A DNA stretch of 5,180 nt from an uncultured Oscillospiraceae bacterium (GTDB lineage: Bacteria; Bacillota; Clostridia; Oscillospirales; Oscillospiraceae): assembly GCA_947630345.1 (NCBI GenBank), contig CANRHF010000138.1, forward strand, positions 1 to 5,180, read 5' to 3'. The notes below the pieces were generated by a model. The model made no database searches and was not told the origin of the DNA. It worked only from the letters and a program-made list of their open reading frames with translations. Shown here piece by piece: positions 1-5,180 of this stretch. Position numbers and translations under genes: made by a program. Every line of letters begins with the position of its first letter. The stretch's first letter is position 1.

Positions 1-812
1 AAAACCCGGGGCAGATCCTCCGGGGCGATGCCGATACCCGTGTCCCGGACGCAGAGGGTCATGGGCTCCTCCAGGGTGATGGAGATGGTCCCGGCGGGGG
101 TGTATTTCAGAGCGTTGGAAAGAAGCTGCTCCACCACGAAGCACAGCCACTTTTCATCCGTCAGGACTTTTTGGTGGATGGGCGCATAGTCCAGCCGGAT
201 CTTCCTGCGGATAAACTGGGGCGCGAACCGGCGAATGGCGGCCCGGAGGATGCCGTCCAGGTCGCATTCCCCGAAGACATAGTCCCCACTGCCGGTTTCC
301 AGCCGGAAGTAGGCCAGCACCATGTCCACATACTGCTCCACCCGCACCAGCTCCTCCGTGAGCTGGCGGGACAGATCCGTATCCTCGCTTTGGAGCCGCA
401 GGTGCATGGCGGCGATGGGGGTCTTGATCTGGTGGACCCAGAGGGTGCAGTACATTTTCATATCCGCCGCGCCGGTCTGGGCGGCGGCGCGGAGCTGGGC
501 AAGCTGGTCCCGCAGAGCTTGAAGAAGGGCCTGGTAGTCCTCTTCCAACGGTCCCGCCGCCGGGGGCAGGGCCTCCATCAGCTCCTCCGGCAGCCGCGCC
601 AAGGCGGTCAGGCTCCGGTGCCGCCGGAGGGTCCGGCGGTAGTCCACCGCCAAAAATCCCCCGCCCAGCAGCAGGCACAGCCCCGCCGGGTAGGCCACCG
701 CCGCCGGCGGCAGCCGGTACAGGGCGAAGACCAGCAGAAAAATGCCCATGCAGAGCAGAAAAAAGCCGATCACGCCCGCTTTTTTCCGAAGATAGCGAAG
801 AAAAAAGTCCAT
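1..812 (-). CDS. Sensor histidine kinase, BceS-like intramembrane-sensing type (3' end cut by window edge)
   Basis: Membrane histidine kinase that should phosphorylate the response regulator encoded just upstream. Reading the minus strand from the ATG at 812-810 gives 270 complete codons without a stop before the window ends. Two hydrophobic segments are visible at about residues 12-34 and 37-56, with almost no extracellular loop between them. This is the layout of intramembrane-sensing kinases (BceS family), which usually sense through an ABC transporter. After a linker of about 60 residues comes the H-box WVHQIKTPIAAM with phospho-accepting His127. The ATP-binding domain follows, with the N-box EQLLSNALKYTP (Asn233) and the G1 box DTGIGIAPEDLP (257-268). 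The rest of the ATPase domain lies off the left edge. The start is 3 nt after the regulator's stop (TGA AAA ATG) with no strong ribosome binding site, so translation is probably coupled. The family call is from motifs; the true ligand cannot be read from the sequence. Confidence 0.93.
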   Translation of the reverse strand, partial: MDFFLRYLRKKAGVIGFFLLCMGIFLLVFALYRLPPAAVAYPAGLCLLLGGGFLAVDYRRTLRRHRSLTALARLPEELMEALPPAAGPLEEDYQALLQALRDQLAQLRAAAQTGAADMKMYCTLWVHQIKTPIAAMHLRLQSEDTDLSRQLTEELVRVEQYVDMVLAYFRLETGSGDYVFGECDLDGILRAAIRRFAPQFIRRKIRLDYAPIHQKVLTDEKWLCFVVEQLLSNALKYTPAGTISITLEEPMTLCVRDTGIGIAPEDLPRV

Positions 813-815
813 TTT

Positions 816-1487
816 TCAGTCGATCAAGTAGCCCTGGCCGAATTTGGTCAGGATAAAGTTTTCCAGCCCGGCGGCGTCCAGCTTTTTCCGCAGCCGGTTC
901 ACATTCACCGTCAGGGTGTTCTCGTCCACGAAGCTGTCCGTGGCCCAGAGGCGCTCCATCAGCTTCTCCCGGCTCACCGTCCGGCCCCGGTTCTCCATCA
1001 GGGTCAAAAGGATCTTGAACTCGTTCTTGGTCAGCTGGATCGTCCGGTTTTCATAGACCAGGGTCCCGTCCCCGGTGTTCAGCAGGGCCCCCCGGTGCTC
1101 CAGTACCGGCATGGCCGCCCCAAAGGCGTAGGCCCGGCGCAGCAGCGCCTGGAGCTTGGCCATGAGGACGCTGATGTGGAAGGGCTTGGCGATAAAATCG
1201 TCGGCTCCCAGATTCATGGCCATGACGATGTTCATATTGTCCGACGCGGAGGACAGAAACAGGATGGGCACCTTGGAGACCTGTCGAATTTGGCCGCACC
1301 AGTGATACCCGTCGTAAAAGGGCAGGCCGATATCCAGCAGCACCAGATGGGGATCATAGGCCGAAAACTCCCCCATCACGTTCCGGAAGTCTGATACCCG
1401 GCGGGTATCCAGGTCCCACAGCCGGGCCTGGTCCTCGATGGCCTGGGCGATGCCCGGGTCGTCCTCCACAATGAAAATCCGGTACAT
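816..1487 (-). CDS. OmpR-family response regulator, BceR-like
   Basis: DNA-binding response regulator of 223 aa, the expected partner of the histidine kinase that follows it 3 nt downstream. The receiver domain (about 1-115) has the acidic pair Asp9-Asp10, the phosphoacceptor Asp52 (in LVLLDIGLP), the conserved Ser79/Ser80 and Lys101 in DDFIAKPF. The winged-helix DNA-binding domain (about 128-223) carries LTKNEFKILLTLMENRG and the stretch VDENTLTVNVNRLRKKL, a pattern typical of BceR-type regulators. The start at ATG 1487 gives the canonical first strand MYRIFIVEDD and is served by AGGTGG at 1498-1493, 5 nt upstream. An open frame continues upstream to 1781, but that part overlaps the cinA-like gene in another frame and is not receiver sequence. 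The start lies 1 nt after the preceding gene's stop. Known relatives switch on ABC transporters for resistance to cell-wall-active peptides; the target here is not visible. Confidence 0.96.
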   Translation of the reverse strand: MYRIFIVEDDPGIAQAIEDQARLWDLDTRRVSDFRNVMGEFSAYDPHLVLLDIGLPFYDGYHWCGQIRQVSKVPILFLSSASDNMNIVMAMNLGADDFIAKPFHISVLMAKLQALLRRAYAFGAAMPVLEHRGALLNTGDGTLVYENRTIQLTKNEFKILLTLMENRGRTVSREKLMERLWATDSFVDENTLTVNVNRLRKKLDAAGLENFILTKFGQGYLID

Positions 1488-1488
1488 T

Positions 1489-1962
1489 TCAGCCACCTGC
1501 CCGTTCCAGGGCCAGCTCCAACGCGGCCAGGATGGTCTGCTCCCGCACCTGCTCCCGGTCGCCGGAGAAATGGCGCTCCCAAACCGCCGTGCCGTTCCAG
1601 TCGGCGCAACCGATAAACACCGTCCCCACCGGGTGGCCGTACTCGTCCCCGTCGGGGCCGGCCAGGCCCGTGACGGACAGGGCCATATCCGCCCGGAGCG
1701 CTTCCCGGGCTCCCTGGGCCATGGCCAGGGCCACCTGGGGGGAGACCGCCCCCTCCGTCTCCAGCAGGGAAGCGGGAACATGGAGCAGGTCTCGCTTAAT
1801 TTGATTTACATAACTTATTATTCCGCCCTTGTAGACCTTGGAGCTGCCGGGAACGGCGGTGAGGGCCTGGCCGATGCCGCCGCCGGTGCAGCTCTCCGCC
1901 GTGGCCAGGGTCTTCCCCGCCAGGGCGGCAAGCAGGTCAGAGCAGCGCTTCGTCTTCGTCAT
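1489..1962 (-). CDS. pncC: Stand-alone CinA C-terminal domain protein (nicotinamide-nucleotide amidase, PncC-like)
   Basis: Protein of 157 aa made only of the CinA C-terminal domain. Characterised members deamidate nicotinamide mononucleotide to nicotinic acid mononucleotide and so recycle NMN into NAD; activity here is inferred. The signature TAESCTGGGIGQALTAVPGSS (21-41) contains the presumed nucleophile Ser24. It is followed by YKGGIISYVNQIK (44-56), supplying the conserved Tyr and Lys of the family, then EGAVSPQVALAMAQGAR and SVTGLAGPDG with the PVGTVFIG strand. The N-terminal MoaB-like domain of full-length CinA (about 410 aa in total) is absent. It was not recently lost: an in-frame TGA at 1974-1972 precedes the ATG, so 1962 is the farthest upstream start. 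AAGGTGA at 1978-1972, 9 nt before the ATG, is the likely ribosome binding site and lies inside thiI. The gene overlaps the end of thiI by 26 nt in a different frame, pointing to coupled translation. Confidence 0.93.
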   Translation of the reverse strand: MTKTKRCSDLLAALAGKTLATAESCTGGGIGQALTAVPGSSKVYKGGIISYVNQIKRDLLHVPASLLETEGAVSPQVALAMAQGAREALRADMALSVTGLAGPDGDEYGHPVGTVFIGCADWNGTAVWERHFSGDREQVREQTILAALELALERAGG

Positions 1963-3130
1963 AGCGCACCGTCACCTTCTCCACCGACTCCAGGGCCCGC
2001 TTGATCAGGGCGGGCCGGTCCAGGGCCGCCTCCGCCTTCCGCACCTGGCCCAGGGTGGGCTTGGTCCGGGGATGCTTGGGGGTAAAGACCGTACAGCAGT
2101 CCTCATAGGGCAAAATGGAGGTCTCCAGGGTCCCGATCCGCCGGGCCCGGGTCACGATCTCCTCCTTGTCCATGCCCACCAGGGGCATGAAAATGGGCAG
2201 CTCCACCCGCTCCCCCGTCACCGCCATGGCCTCCATGGTCTGGCTGGCCACCTGGCCCAAGTTTTCCCCGGTGATCAGAGCCCCGCAGCCGTCCCGCAGG
2301 GCCAGCTCCTGAGCGATCTCCATCATGAACCGGCGCATGATCAGGGTGAAGTATTCCTCCGGGCAGTGGTCCCGGATGGCCTCCTGGATCTCGGTAAAGC
2401 CCACGATGTTCACCGTCATCCTGCCGCAGAACCTACTGACCAGCCGGGCCAGCTCCAGGACCTTGTCCTTGGCCAGCTGGGAGGTGTAGGGGTAGGAGAA
2501 GAAGTGGACCGCCTCCACCTCCATGCCCCGCTTGGCCATCATATAGGCCGCCACGGGGGAATCGATGCCCCCGGAGAGCAGGCACATGGCCCGGCCCCCC
2601 ACCCCGGTGGGCAGGCCCCCGGCGCCGGGGGTCGCGGGGCCGTGGACATAGGCAGCCAAATCCCGGATCTCCACATACACCGTGTACTCCGGGCTGTGGA
2701 CGTCCACCCGGCAATTCGGATGGGCCTCCGCCAGCCGACCGCCGATCTCCTGGGAGATCTGGATGGAGGTCAACGGGAAGGACTTGTCCGACCGCTTGGA
2801 CTCCACCTTGAAGGAGGCGGATAGATCCAGCTCCTCCCCCAGGTAGGTCTCCACCGCCTGGTAAATGGCGTCCAGGTTTTTTTCGCAGGGACGGCAGCGG
2901 CACAGGCTCACCGTGCCGAACACCGTGCCCAGAGCCTCCCAGGCCCCGTCCAGGTCCGCTTCCTCATCCATAGGCTCCACGTAGACCGTGGACTGCATGA
3001 GATACACGTCGAAATTGCCGTATTTTTTCACCCGCCGCCGGACATTCTGCCGCAGGCGGTTTTCAAACTGGCGCTTGTTGGCTCCCTTTAGAACCACCTC
3101 GCCCAGCTTCATTAAAAAAATCTCTTTCAT
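1937..3130 (-). CDS. thiI: ThiI, tRNA 4-thiouridine synthase (sulfurtransferase), form without rhodanese domain
   Basis: ATP-dependent enzyme that adenylates uridine 8 of tRNA and transfers sulfur to make 4-thiouridine; in some bacteria it also supplies sulfur for the thiamine thiazole. Its 397 aa match the short Gram-positive form. The N-terminal ferredoxin-like domain opens with KLGEVVLKGANKRQFE (8-23). A THUMP tRNA-binding domain follows (about 60-165). The linker GAGGLPTGVGGR leads into the PP-loop ATPase, whose adenylation motif SGGIDSPVA is at 186-194. EDCCTVFTPKHPRTKP (343-358) carries Cys345/Cys346, one of which should match the conserved catalytic-region cysteine of ThiI. The C-terminal rhodanese domain of the E. 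coli protein is missing, so sulfur must come from a separate desulfurase; none is encoded in the window. The ATG at 3130 has AAGGAG at 3141-3136, 5 nt upstream. It starts 13 nt after the comM stop and overlaps the next gene by 26 nt. The thiouridine role is a family inference; a thiamine role is uncertain. Confidence 0.97.
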   Translation of the reverse strand: MKEIFLMKLGEVVLKGANKRQFENRLRQNVRRRVKKYGNFDVYLMQSTVYVEPMDEEADLDGAWEALGTVFGTVSLCRCRPCEKNLDAIYQAVETYLGEELDLSASFKVESKRSDKSFPLTSIQISQEIGGRLAEAHPNCRVDVHSPEYTVYVEIRDLAAYVHGPATPGAGGLPTGVGGRAMCLLSGGIDSPVAAYMMAKRGMEVEAVHFFSYPYTSQLAKDKVLELARLVSRFCGRMTVNIVGFTEIQEAIRDHCPEEYFTLIMRRFMMEIAQELALRDGCGALITGENLGQVASQTMEAMAVTGERVELPIFMPLVGMDKEEIVTRARRIGTLETSILPYEDCCTVFTPKHPRTKPTLGQVRKAEAALDRPALIKRALESVEKVTVRYDEDEALL

Positions 3131-3143
3131 AGCCGCTCCTTTA

Positions 3144-4658
3144 TTAAACGCCCAGATTCACCATTCGATAGCCGATGGCCTCGGCAATGTGCTGGGGCTG
3201 AATTTCCGGACAGTCCTCCAGGTCCGCGATGGTCCGGGCCACCCGCACGATCCGGTCATAGCTCCGGGCGGTGAGGCCCAGGGCCTCGTAGGCCTGGCGC
3301 ATCAGCTCGGTGCCCTCCGGGGACAGGAGGCAGAACTTCCGCAGCTCCTCCGGCCCCATCCGGGCGTTGCACATCCGTCCCCGGGGCGCGAACCGGCTGT
3401 GCTGCCGCTGCCGGGCGGCGTCCACCCGGGCCTTGATGGCGGCGGAGGGCTCCGCCTCCGCCCGGGTCCGCAGGTCTTCAAAGTGGACCGCCGGCACCTC
3501 CACCACAATATCGATCCGGTCCAGCAGGGGCCCGGAAATGCGGCCCCGATAGCTCTGCACCGACTGAGGCGAACAGGTGCAGCGGCCCGAGGGGTCCCCG
3601 TACCAGCCGCATTTGCAGGGGTTCATGGCGCACACCAGCATCAGCTCCGCCGGATAGGTCACGGAGCCGTGGATTCGGGAGATGGTCACTTCCCCGTCCT
3701 CCAAAGGCTGGCGCATCAGATCCAGGGTGTCCCGGTGAAATTCCGGCAGCTCGTCCAAAAACAGCACCCCCTGGTGGGCCAGGGAGATCTCCCCCGGCCG
3801 GGGATTGGAACCGCCGCCGGCCAGTCCGGCGTTGGAAATGGTATGGTGGGGCGCCCGGAAGGGCCGCCTGGTCACCAGCGGATGCTGGGCGTCCAGCAGG
3901 CCCATGACGGAGTAGATCTGGCTGACCTCTAGGGATTCCTCCCAGGTCATATCCGGCAGAATGGAGGGCAGCCGCCTGCTGAGCATGCTTTTTCCCGAAC
4001 CCGGCGGGCCGATAAGCAGCACGTTGTGCCCGCCCGCGGCAGCGATCTCCAGTGCCCGCTTCACATTTTCCTGGCCTAAGACGTCTTTAAAATCCAGGCT
4101 CTGGATCTTTTCAGGCTGAGGGACCCAAAGGGGCTCCTCGGCAATCTCCCCTTCTTTATTGAGAAAGGCCGCCAGCTGGCTCACGGAGGAAACCGGGTAT
4201 ACCGCCGGTCCCCGGGCCAAGGTCGCCTCGGCGGCGTTCTCCGCCGGGACGAAAATCGACGTGATCCCCGATTTTTTGGCGGACAGGGCCATGGGCAGCA
4301 CCCCGGGCACAGCCCGGAGCTTCCCGTCCAGGCTCACTTCGCCCAAAAAAGCCCACTCCGGCTTGGGCCGGCGCACCGCCCCACAGGCGCAGAGAATGGA
4401 GAGCAGGATGGGCAGATCGTAATGGGTGCCCGCCTTTTTCAAATTGGCGGGGGCCAGATTCACGGTGATGCGGCTGGTGGGAAAGGTCATGCCGCTGGTC
4501 TTGATGGCCGCCCGCACCCGCTCCCGAGCCTCCTTCACCGCCGCGTCCGGCAGCCCCACAATGTCAAACCCCGGCAGGCCGTTGGAAAGATAGCACTCCG
4601 CGGTCACGGAGATGCCCTGGATGCCCGTAACGCCGAAGGTGTGAACGCTGCAAATCAT
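3144..4658 (-). CDS. comM: ComM/YifB-family Mg-chelatase-like AAA+ ATPase
   Basis: AAA+ protein of 504 aa, the usual length for the YifB/ComM family. In naturally transformable proteobacteria ComM is a hexameric helicase that aids branch migration of incoming DNA; in clostridia the role is untested. The N-terminal ChlI-like domain (about 18-140) shows GLPGFDIVGLPDAAVKEARERVRAAI (27-52) and the TVNLAPA strand. The ATPase domain (about 188-390) has Walker A GPPGSGKS (217-224), Walker B GVLFLDELPEF (297-307) and the arginine-bearing LLDRID (378-383). A CKC/CTC four-cysteine pattern (Cys348, 350, 360, 362), which may bind zinc, is normal for the family. The C-terminal helical domain (about 400-500) ends with EAIGYRMVNLGV. 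The frame runs open 64 codons further upstream, but the start at 4658 has AGGAGG at 4671-4666, 7 nt before it, and begins with the family's usual N-terminus, MICSVHTFGVTGIQG. It is the first gene of the minus-strand operon and ends with tandem TAA stops, 13 nt before thiI. Confidence 0.97.
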   Translation of the reverse strand: MICSVHTFGVTGIQGISVTAECYLSNGLPGFDIVGLPDAAVKEARERVRAAIKTSGMTFPTSRITVNLAPANLKKAGTHYDLPILLSILCACGAVRRPKPEWAFLGEVSLDGKLRAVPGVLPMALSAKKSGITSIFVPAENAAEATLARGPAVYPVSSVSQLAAFLNKEGEIAEEPLWVPQPEKIQSLDFKDVLGQENVKRALEIAAAGGHNVLLIGPPGSGKSMLSRRLPSILPDMTWEESLEVSQIYSVMGLLDAQHPLVTRRPFRAPHHTISNAGLAGGGSNPRPGEISLAHQGVLFLDELPEFHRDTLDLMRQPLEDGEVTISRIHGSVTYPAELMLVCAMNPCKCGWYGDPSGRCTCSPQSVQSYRGRISGPLLDRIDIVVEVPAVHFEDLRTRAEAEPSAAIKARVDAARQRQHSRFAPRGRMCNARMGPEELRKFCLLSPEGTELMRQAYEALGLTARSYDRIVRVARTIADLEDCPEIQPQHIAEAIGYRMVNLGV

Positions 4659-4665
4659 TTTTCCG

Positions 4666-4671
4666 CCTCCT
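4666..4671 (-). promoter_or_regulatory. Ribosome binding site that fixes the comM start
   Basis: AGGAGG on the minus strand lies 7 nt before the ATG at 4658. It settles the choice between this start and the longer open frame that begins at 4850, whose extra 64 codons run through the predicted promoter. Confidence 0.9.
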
Positions 4672-4681
4672 CTTTTTTCCT

Positions 4682-4717
4682 GGATTTCATGATACCGTTT
4701 TTTTCCGAAAAACGCAA
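4682..4717 (-). promoter_or_regulatory. Predicted sigma-A promoter of the comM operon
   Basis: On the minus strand, TTGCGT (4717-4712) and TATCAT (4694-4689) are separated by 17 bp. They differ from the TTGACA/TATAAT consensus by two bases and one base. Transcription should start near 4682, leaving a leader of about 24 nt that contains the comM ribosome binding site. The spacer is rich in A-tracts. With no other clear promoter at the tight junctions downstream, this site probably drives all five minus-strand genes. The prediction rests on sequence matching only. Confidence 0.65.
4696..4714. repeat. Inverted repeat in the spacer of the comM promoter
   Basis: CGTTTTT (4696-4702) and AAAAACG (4708-4714) are exact inverted copies around a 5-nt centre. 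The repeat fills most of the -10/-35 spacer and overlaps three bases of the -35 box. It could be an operator, or merely phased A-tracts that bend the promoter. The arms are low in complexity, so chance is a real alternative. Confidence 0.4.
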
Positions 4718-4730
4718 TCCTTTTTTTGCG

Positions 4731-4746
4731 GTTAGTGGCGCCTAAC
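4731..4746. repeat. Short inverted repeat GTTAG-N6-CTAAC upstream of the comM promoter
   Basis: GTTAG (4731-4735) and CTAAC (4742-4746) flank TGGCGC. The centre lies about 20 bp upstream of the -35 box of the comM promoter, where an activator or repressor could sit. The arms are only 5 bp, and a match of this size is expected by chance in a region of this length. Confidence 0.3.
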
Positions 4747-4818
4747 TTCCGAAATGTGGCAAAAAACCCATTCTCTTTTGTATGTTTCCACGATTTTTTT
4801 ATGGATCTGCCCATCCCG

Positions 4819-4843
4819 CACTTTACAAATCGCCGCAAAAGTG
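4819..4843. repeat. Inverted repeat across the nifJ promoter
   Basis: CACTTT (4819-4824) and AAAGTG (4838-4843) are exact inverted copies separated by 13 nt. The left arm shares three bases with the -35 box and the right arm ends in the TG of the extended -10, so a dimeric protein bound here would block RNA polymerase. The arms do not resemble the Rex redox-repressor site. Chance occurrence cannot be excluded. Confidence 0.35.
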
Positions 4844-4857
4844 ATATCATAGTTGCG
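4822..4857 (+). promoter_or_regulatory. Predicted sigma-A promoter of nifJ with extended -10
   Basis: TTTACA (4822-4827) and TATCAT (4845-4850) are exactly 17 bp apart, each one base from consensus. TGA directly before the -10 supplies the TGn of an extended -10 element. Transcription should begin near 4857, giving a leader of about 34 nt, too short for a riboswitch. This is a strong promoter by sequence, fitting an abundant central-metabolism enzyme. Confidence 0.75.
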
Positions 4858-4875
4858 ACAAATTTGAATCCTTAT

Positions 4876-4881
4876 AGGAGG
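4876..4881 (+). promoter_or_regulatory. Ribosome binding site that fixes the nifJ TTG start
   Basis: AGGAGG lies 9 nt before TTG 4891. The first in-frame ATG (4912) is 30 nt away from it, too far to be used, so this site selects the TTG codon. Confidence 0.88.
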
Positions 4882-4890
4882 TATTTCATT

Positions 4891-5180
4891 TTGGCTAGAA
4901 AATTCAAAACCATGGACGGCAACACCGCCGCCGCCCACGTCAGCTATGCCTTTACGGAAGTAGCTGGCATCTACCCCATCACCCCCTCCAGCCCCATGGC
5001 CGACAACGTGGACCAGTGGGCTGCCGCGGGCCGCAAGAACATTTTTGGCAACCCCGTCAAAGTGGTGGAGATGCAGTCCGAGGCCGGCGCCTCCGGCACG
5101 GTCCACGGCTCCCTGGCCGCCGGCGCGCTGACCACCACCTACACCGCCTCCCAGGGCCTGCTGCTGATGATCCCCAATAT
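4891..5180 (+). CDS. nifJ: Pyruvate:ferredoxin (flavodoxin) oxidoreductase, N-terminal part (cut by window edge)
   Basis: Start of the large thiamine-diphosphate iron-sulfur enzyme that oxidises pyruvate to acetyl-CoA and CO2 and reduces ferredoxin; the single-chain form is normally about 1,170-1,190 aa. Ninety-six codons are visible: (M)ARKFKTMDGNTAAAHVSYAF and onward. YPITPSS (28-34) places Thr31 where the Desulfovibrio africanus enzyme has the pyruvate-contacting Thr31. EMQSEAGASG (60-69) contains Glu64, matching the glutamate that contacts the thiamine pyrimidine. Both numbers agree with the structure only if the TTG at 4891 is the start. That TTG has a perfect AGGAGG 9 nt upstream. The gene is divergent from the comM operon and has its own promoter. 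The iron-sulfur and C-terminal domains lie beyond the right edge. A related 2-oxoacid oxidoreductase is possible, but the N-terminus reads as classic clostridial NifJ. Confidence 0.95.
   Translation, partial: MARKFKTMDGNTAAAHVSYAFTEVAGIYPITPSSPMADNVDQWAAAGRKNIFGNPVKVVEMQSEAGASGTVHGSLAAGALTTTYTASQGLLLMIPN

Larger units (their letters stand above)
1..4694 (-). other. Predicted five-gene transcription unit: comM-thiI-pncC-response regulator-histidine kinase
   Basis: All five genes face the same way. Their junctions are 13 nt apart, overlapping by 26 nt, 1 nt apart and 3 nt apart. No promoter-sized gap or terminator hairpin occurs between them. The only clear promoter is upstream of comM, although promoters inside coding sequence cannot be excluded. 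The unit continues past the left edge. Confidence 0.75.

Noticed and set aside
154..678. Minus-strand open frame of 174 codons within the kinase
   Set aside because: It is an out-of-frame shadow. The correct frame, open from 812 to the window edge, shows the H, N and G1 boxes.
171..1394. Long plus-strand open frame of 407 codons opposite the kinase and regulator
   Set aside because: It is antisense to two genes with clear family motifs, and its translation is rich in His, Gln, Pro and Gly with no recognisable domain, as expected for the reverse of GC-rich coding DNA.
1488..1781. Possible N-terminal extension of the response regulator
   Set aside because: This stretch is pncC read in the wrong frame. 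The receiver domain starts naturally at ATG 1487 behind its own ribosome binding site.
1838..2824. Plus-strand open frame of 328 codons opposite thiI and pncC
   Set aside because: It is the antisense shadow of well-conserved genes, has His/Gly/Pro-rich composition, and shows no domain or ribosome binding site.
3483..3616. Four-cysteine CKC/CTC motif region of ComM considered as an unusual zinc insertion
   Set aside because: This pattern, followed by the SGPLLDRID segment, is standard in the YifB/ComM family and so not novel.
2988..3932. Plus-strand open frame of 314 codons opposite comM
   Set aside because: Antisense shadow: the minus-strand reading carries all the ComM motifs and this one carries none.
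4803..4816. GGAT-N6-ATCC hairpin considered as a terminator between the divergent genes
   Set aside because: The stem is only 4 bp with no following T-run, and no gene ends here that would need a terminator.
4659..4850. 64-codon N-terminal extension of comM
   Set aside because: It would run through the predicted promoter and ribosome binding site. The Lys/Arg-rich translation is not part of the family, and AGGAGG directly precedes the ATG at 4658.
4859..4866. Palindrome CAAATTTG near the nifJ transcription start, considered as a Rex-type redox operator
   Set aside because: Only 8 bp and AT-rich; it lacks the TTGTnA...TnACAA arms of a Rex site.
4732..5106. Minus-strand open frame of 124 codons across the intergenic region and nifJ
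   Set aside because: It is antisense to the recognisable nifJ start, has no family resemblance, and ends in the divergent promoter region.

Overview
The window looks like a chromosomal segment of a GC-rich anaerobic Firmicute, most likely a gut clostridium of the Oscillospiraceae type (Flavonifractor/Lawsonibacter-like). The grounds are strong AGGAGG-type ribosome binding sites, GC-rich coding DNA with AT-rich promoters, a ThiI without rhodanese domain, a Bce-type two-component system and a clostridial-type pyruvate:ferredoxin oxidoreductase. The taxonomy is an inference from protein style, not a database result.

Layout. Positions 1-4658 hold five genes on the minus strand, read from right to left: comM/yifB (AAA+ Mg-chelatase-like protein, 4658-3144), thiI (tRNA 4-thiouridine synthase, 3130-1937), a stand-alone CinA C-terminal domain protein (pncC-like nicotinamide-nucleotide amidase, 1962-1489), an OmpR/BceR-like response regulator (1487-816) and a BceS-like sensor histidine kinase (812 to beyond the left edge). 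The junctions are +13 nt, -26 nt, +1 nt and +3 nt, so the genes are almost certainly one operon with translational coupling. Positions 4659-4890 are a 232-bp AT-rich divergent intergenic region. It carries one good sigma-A promoter facing each way and a few short inverted or direct repeats. From 4891 to the right edge, on the plus strand, is the start of nifJ/porA (pyruvate:ferredoxin oxidoreductase), beginning at a TTG codon.

How the genes work together. ComM-like proteins act in recombination, ThiI in tRNA thiolation (and in some bacteria thiamine thiazole synthesis), and PncC in NMN recycling. These are housekeeping tasks with no obvious shared pathway. The kinase/regulator pair at the end of the operon has the architecture of systems that sense peptide antibiotics or cell-envelope stress through a partner ABC transporter. 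That transporter is not in the window and could lie just beyond the left edge. nifJ is central fermentative metabolism and is transcribed divergently.

I see no mobile element, CRISPR array, tRNA, rRNA or clear riboswitch, and no convincing new system. The most interesting points are the attachment of a Bce-like two-component system to a housekeeping operon and the operator-like repeats in the divergent promoter region.
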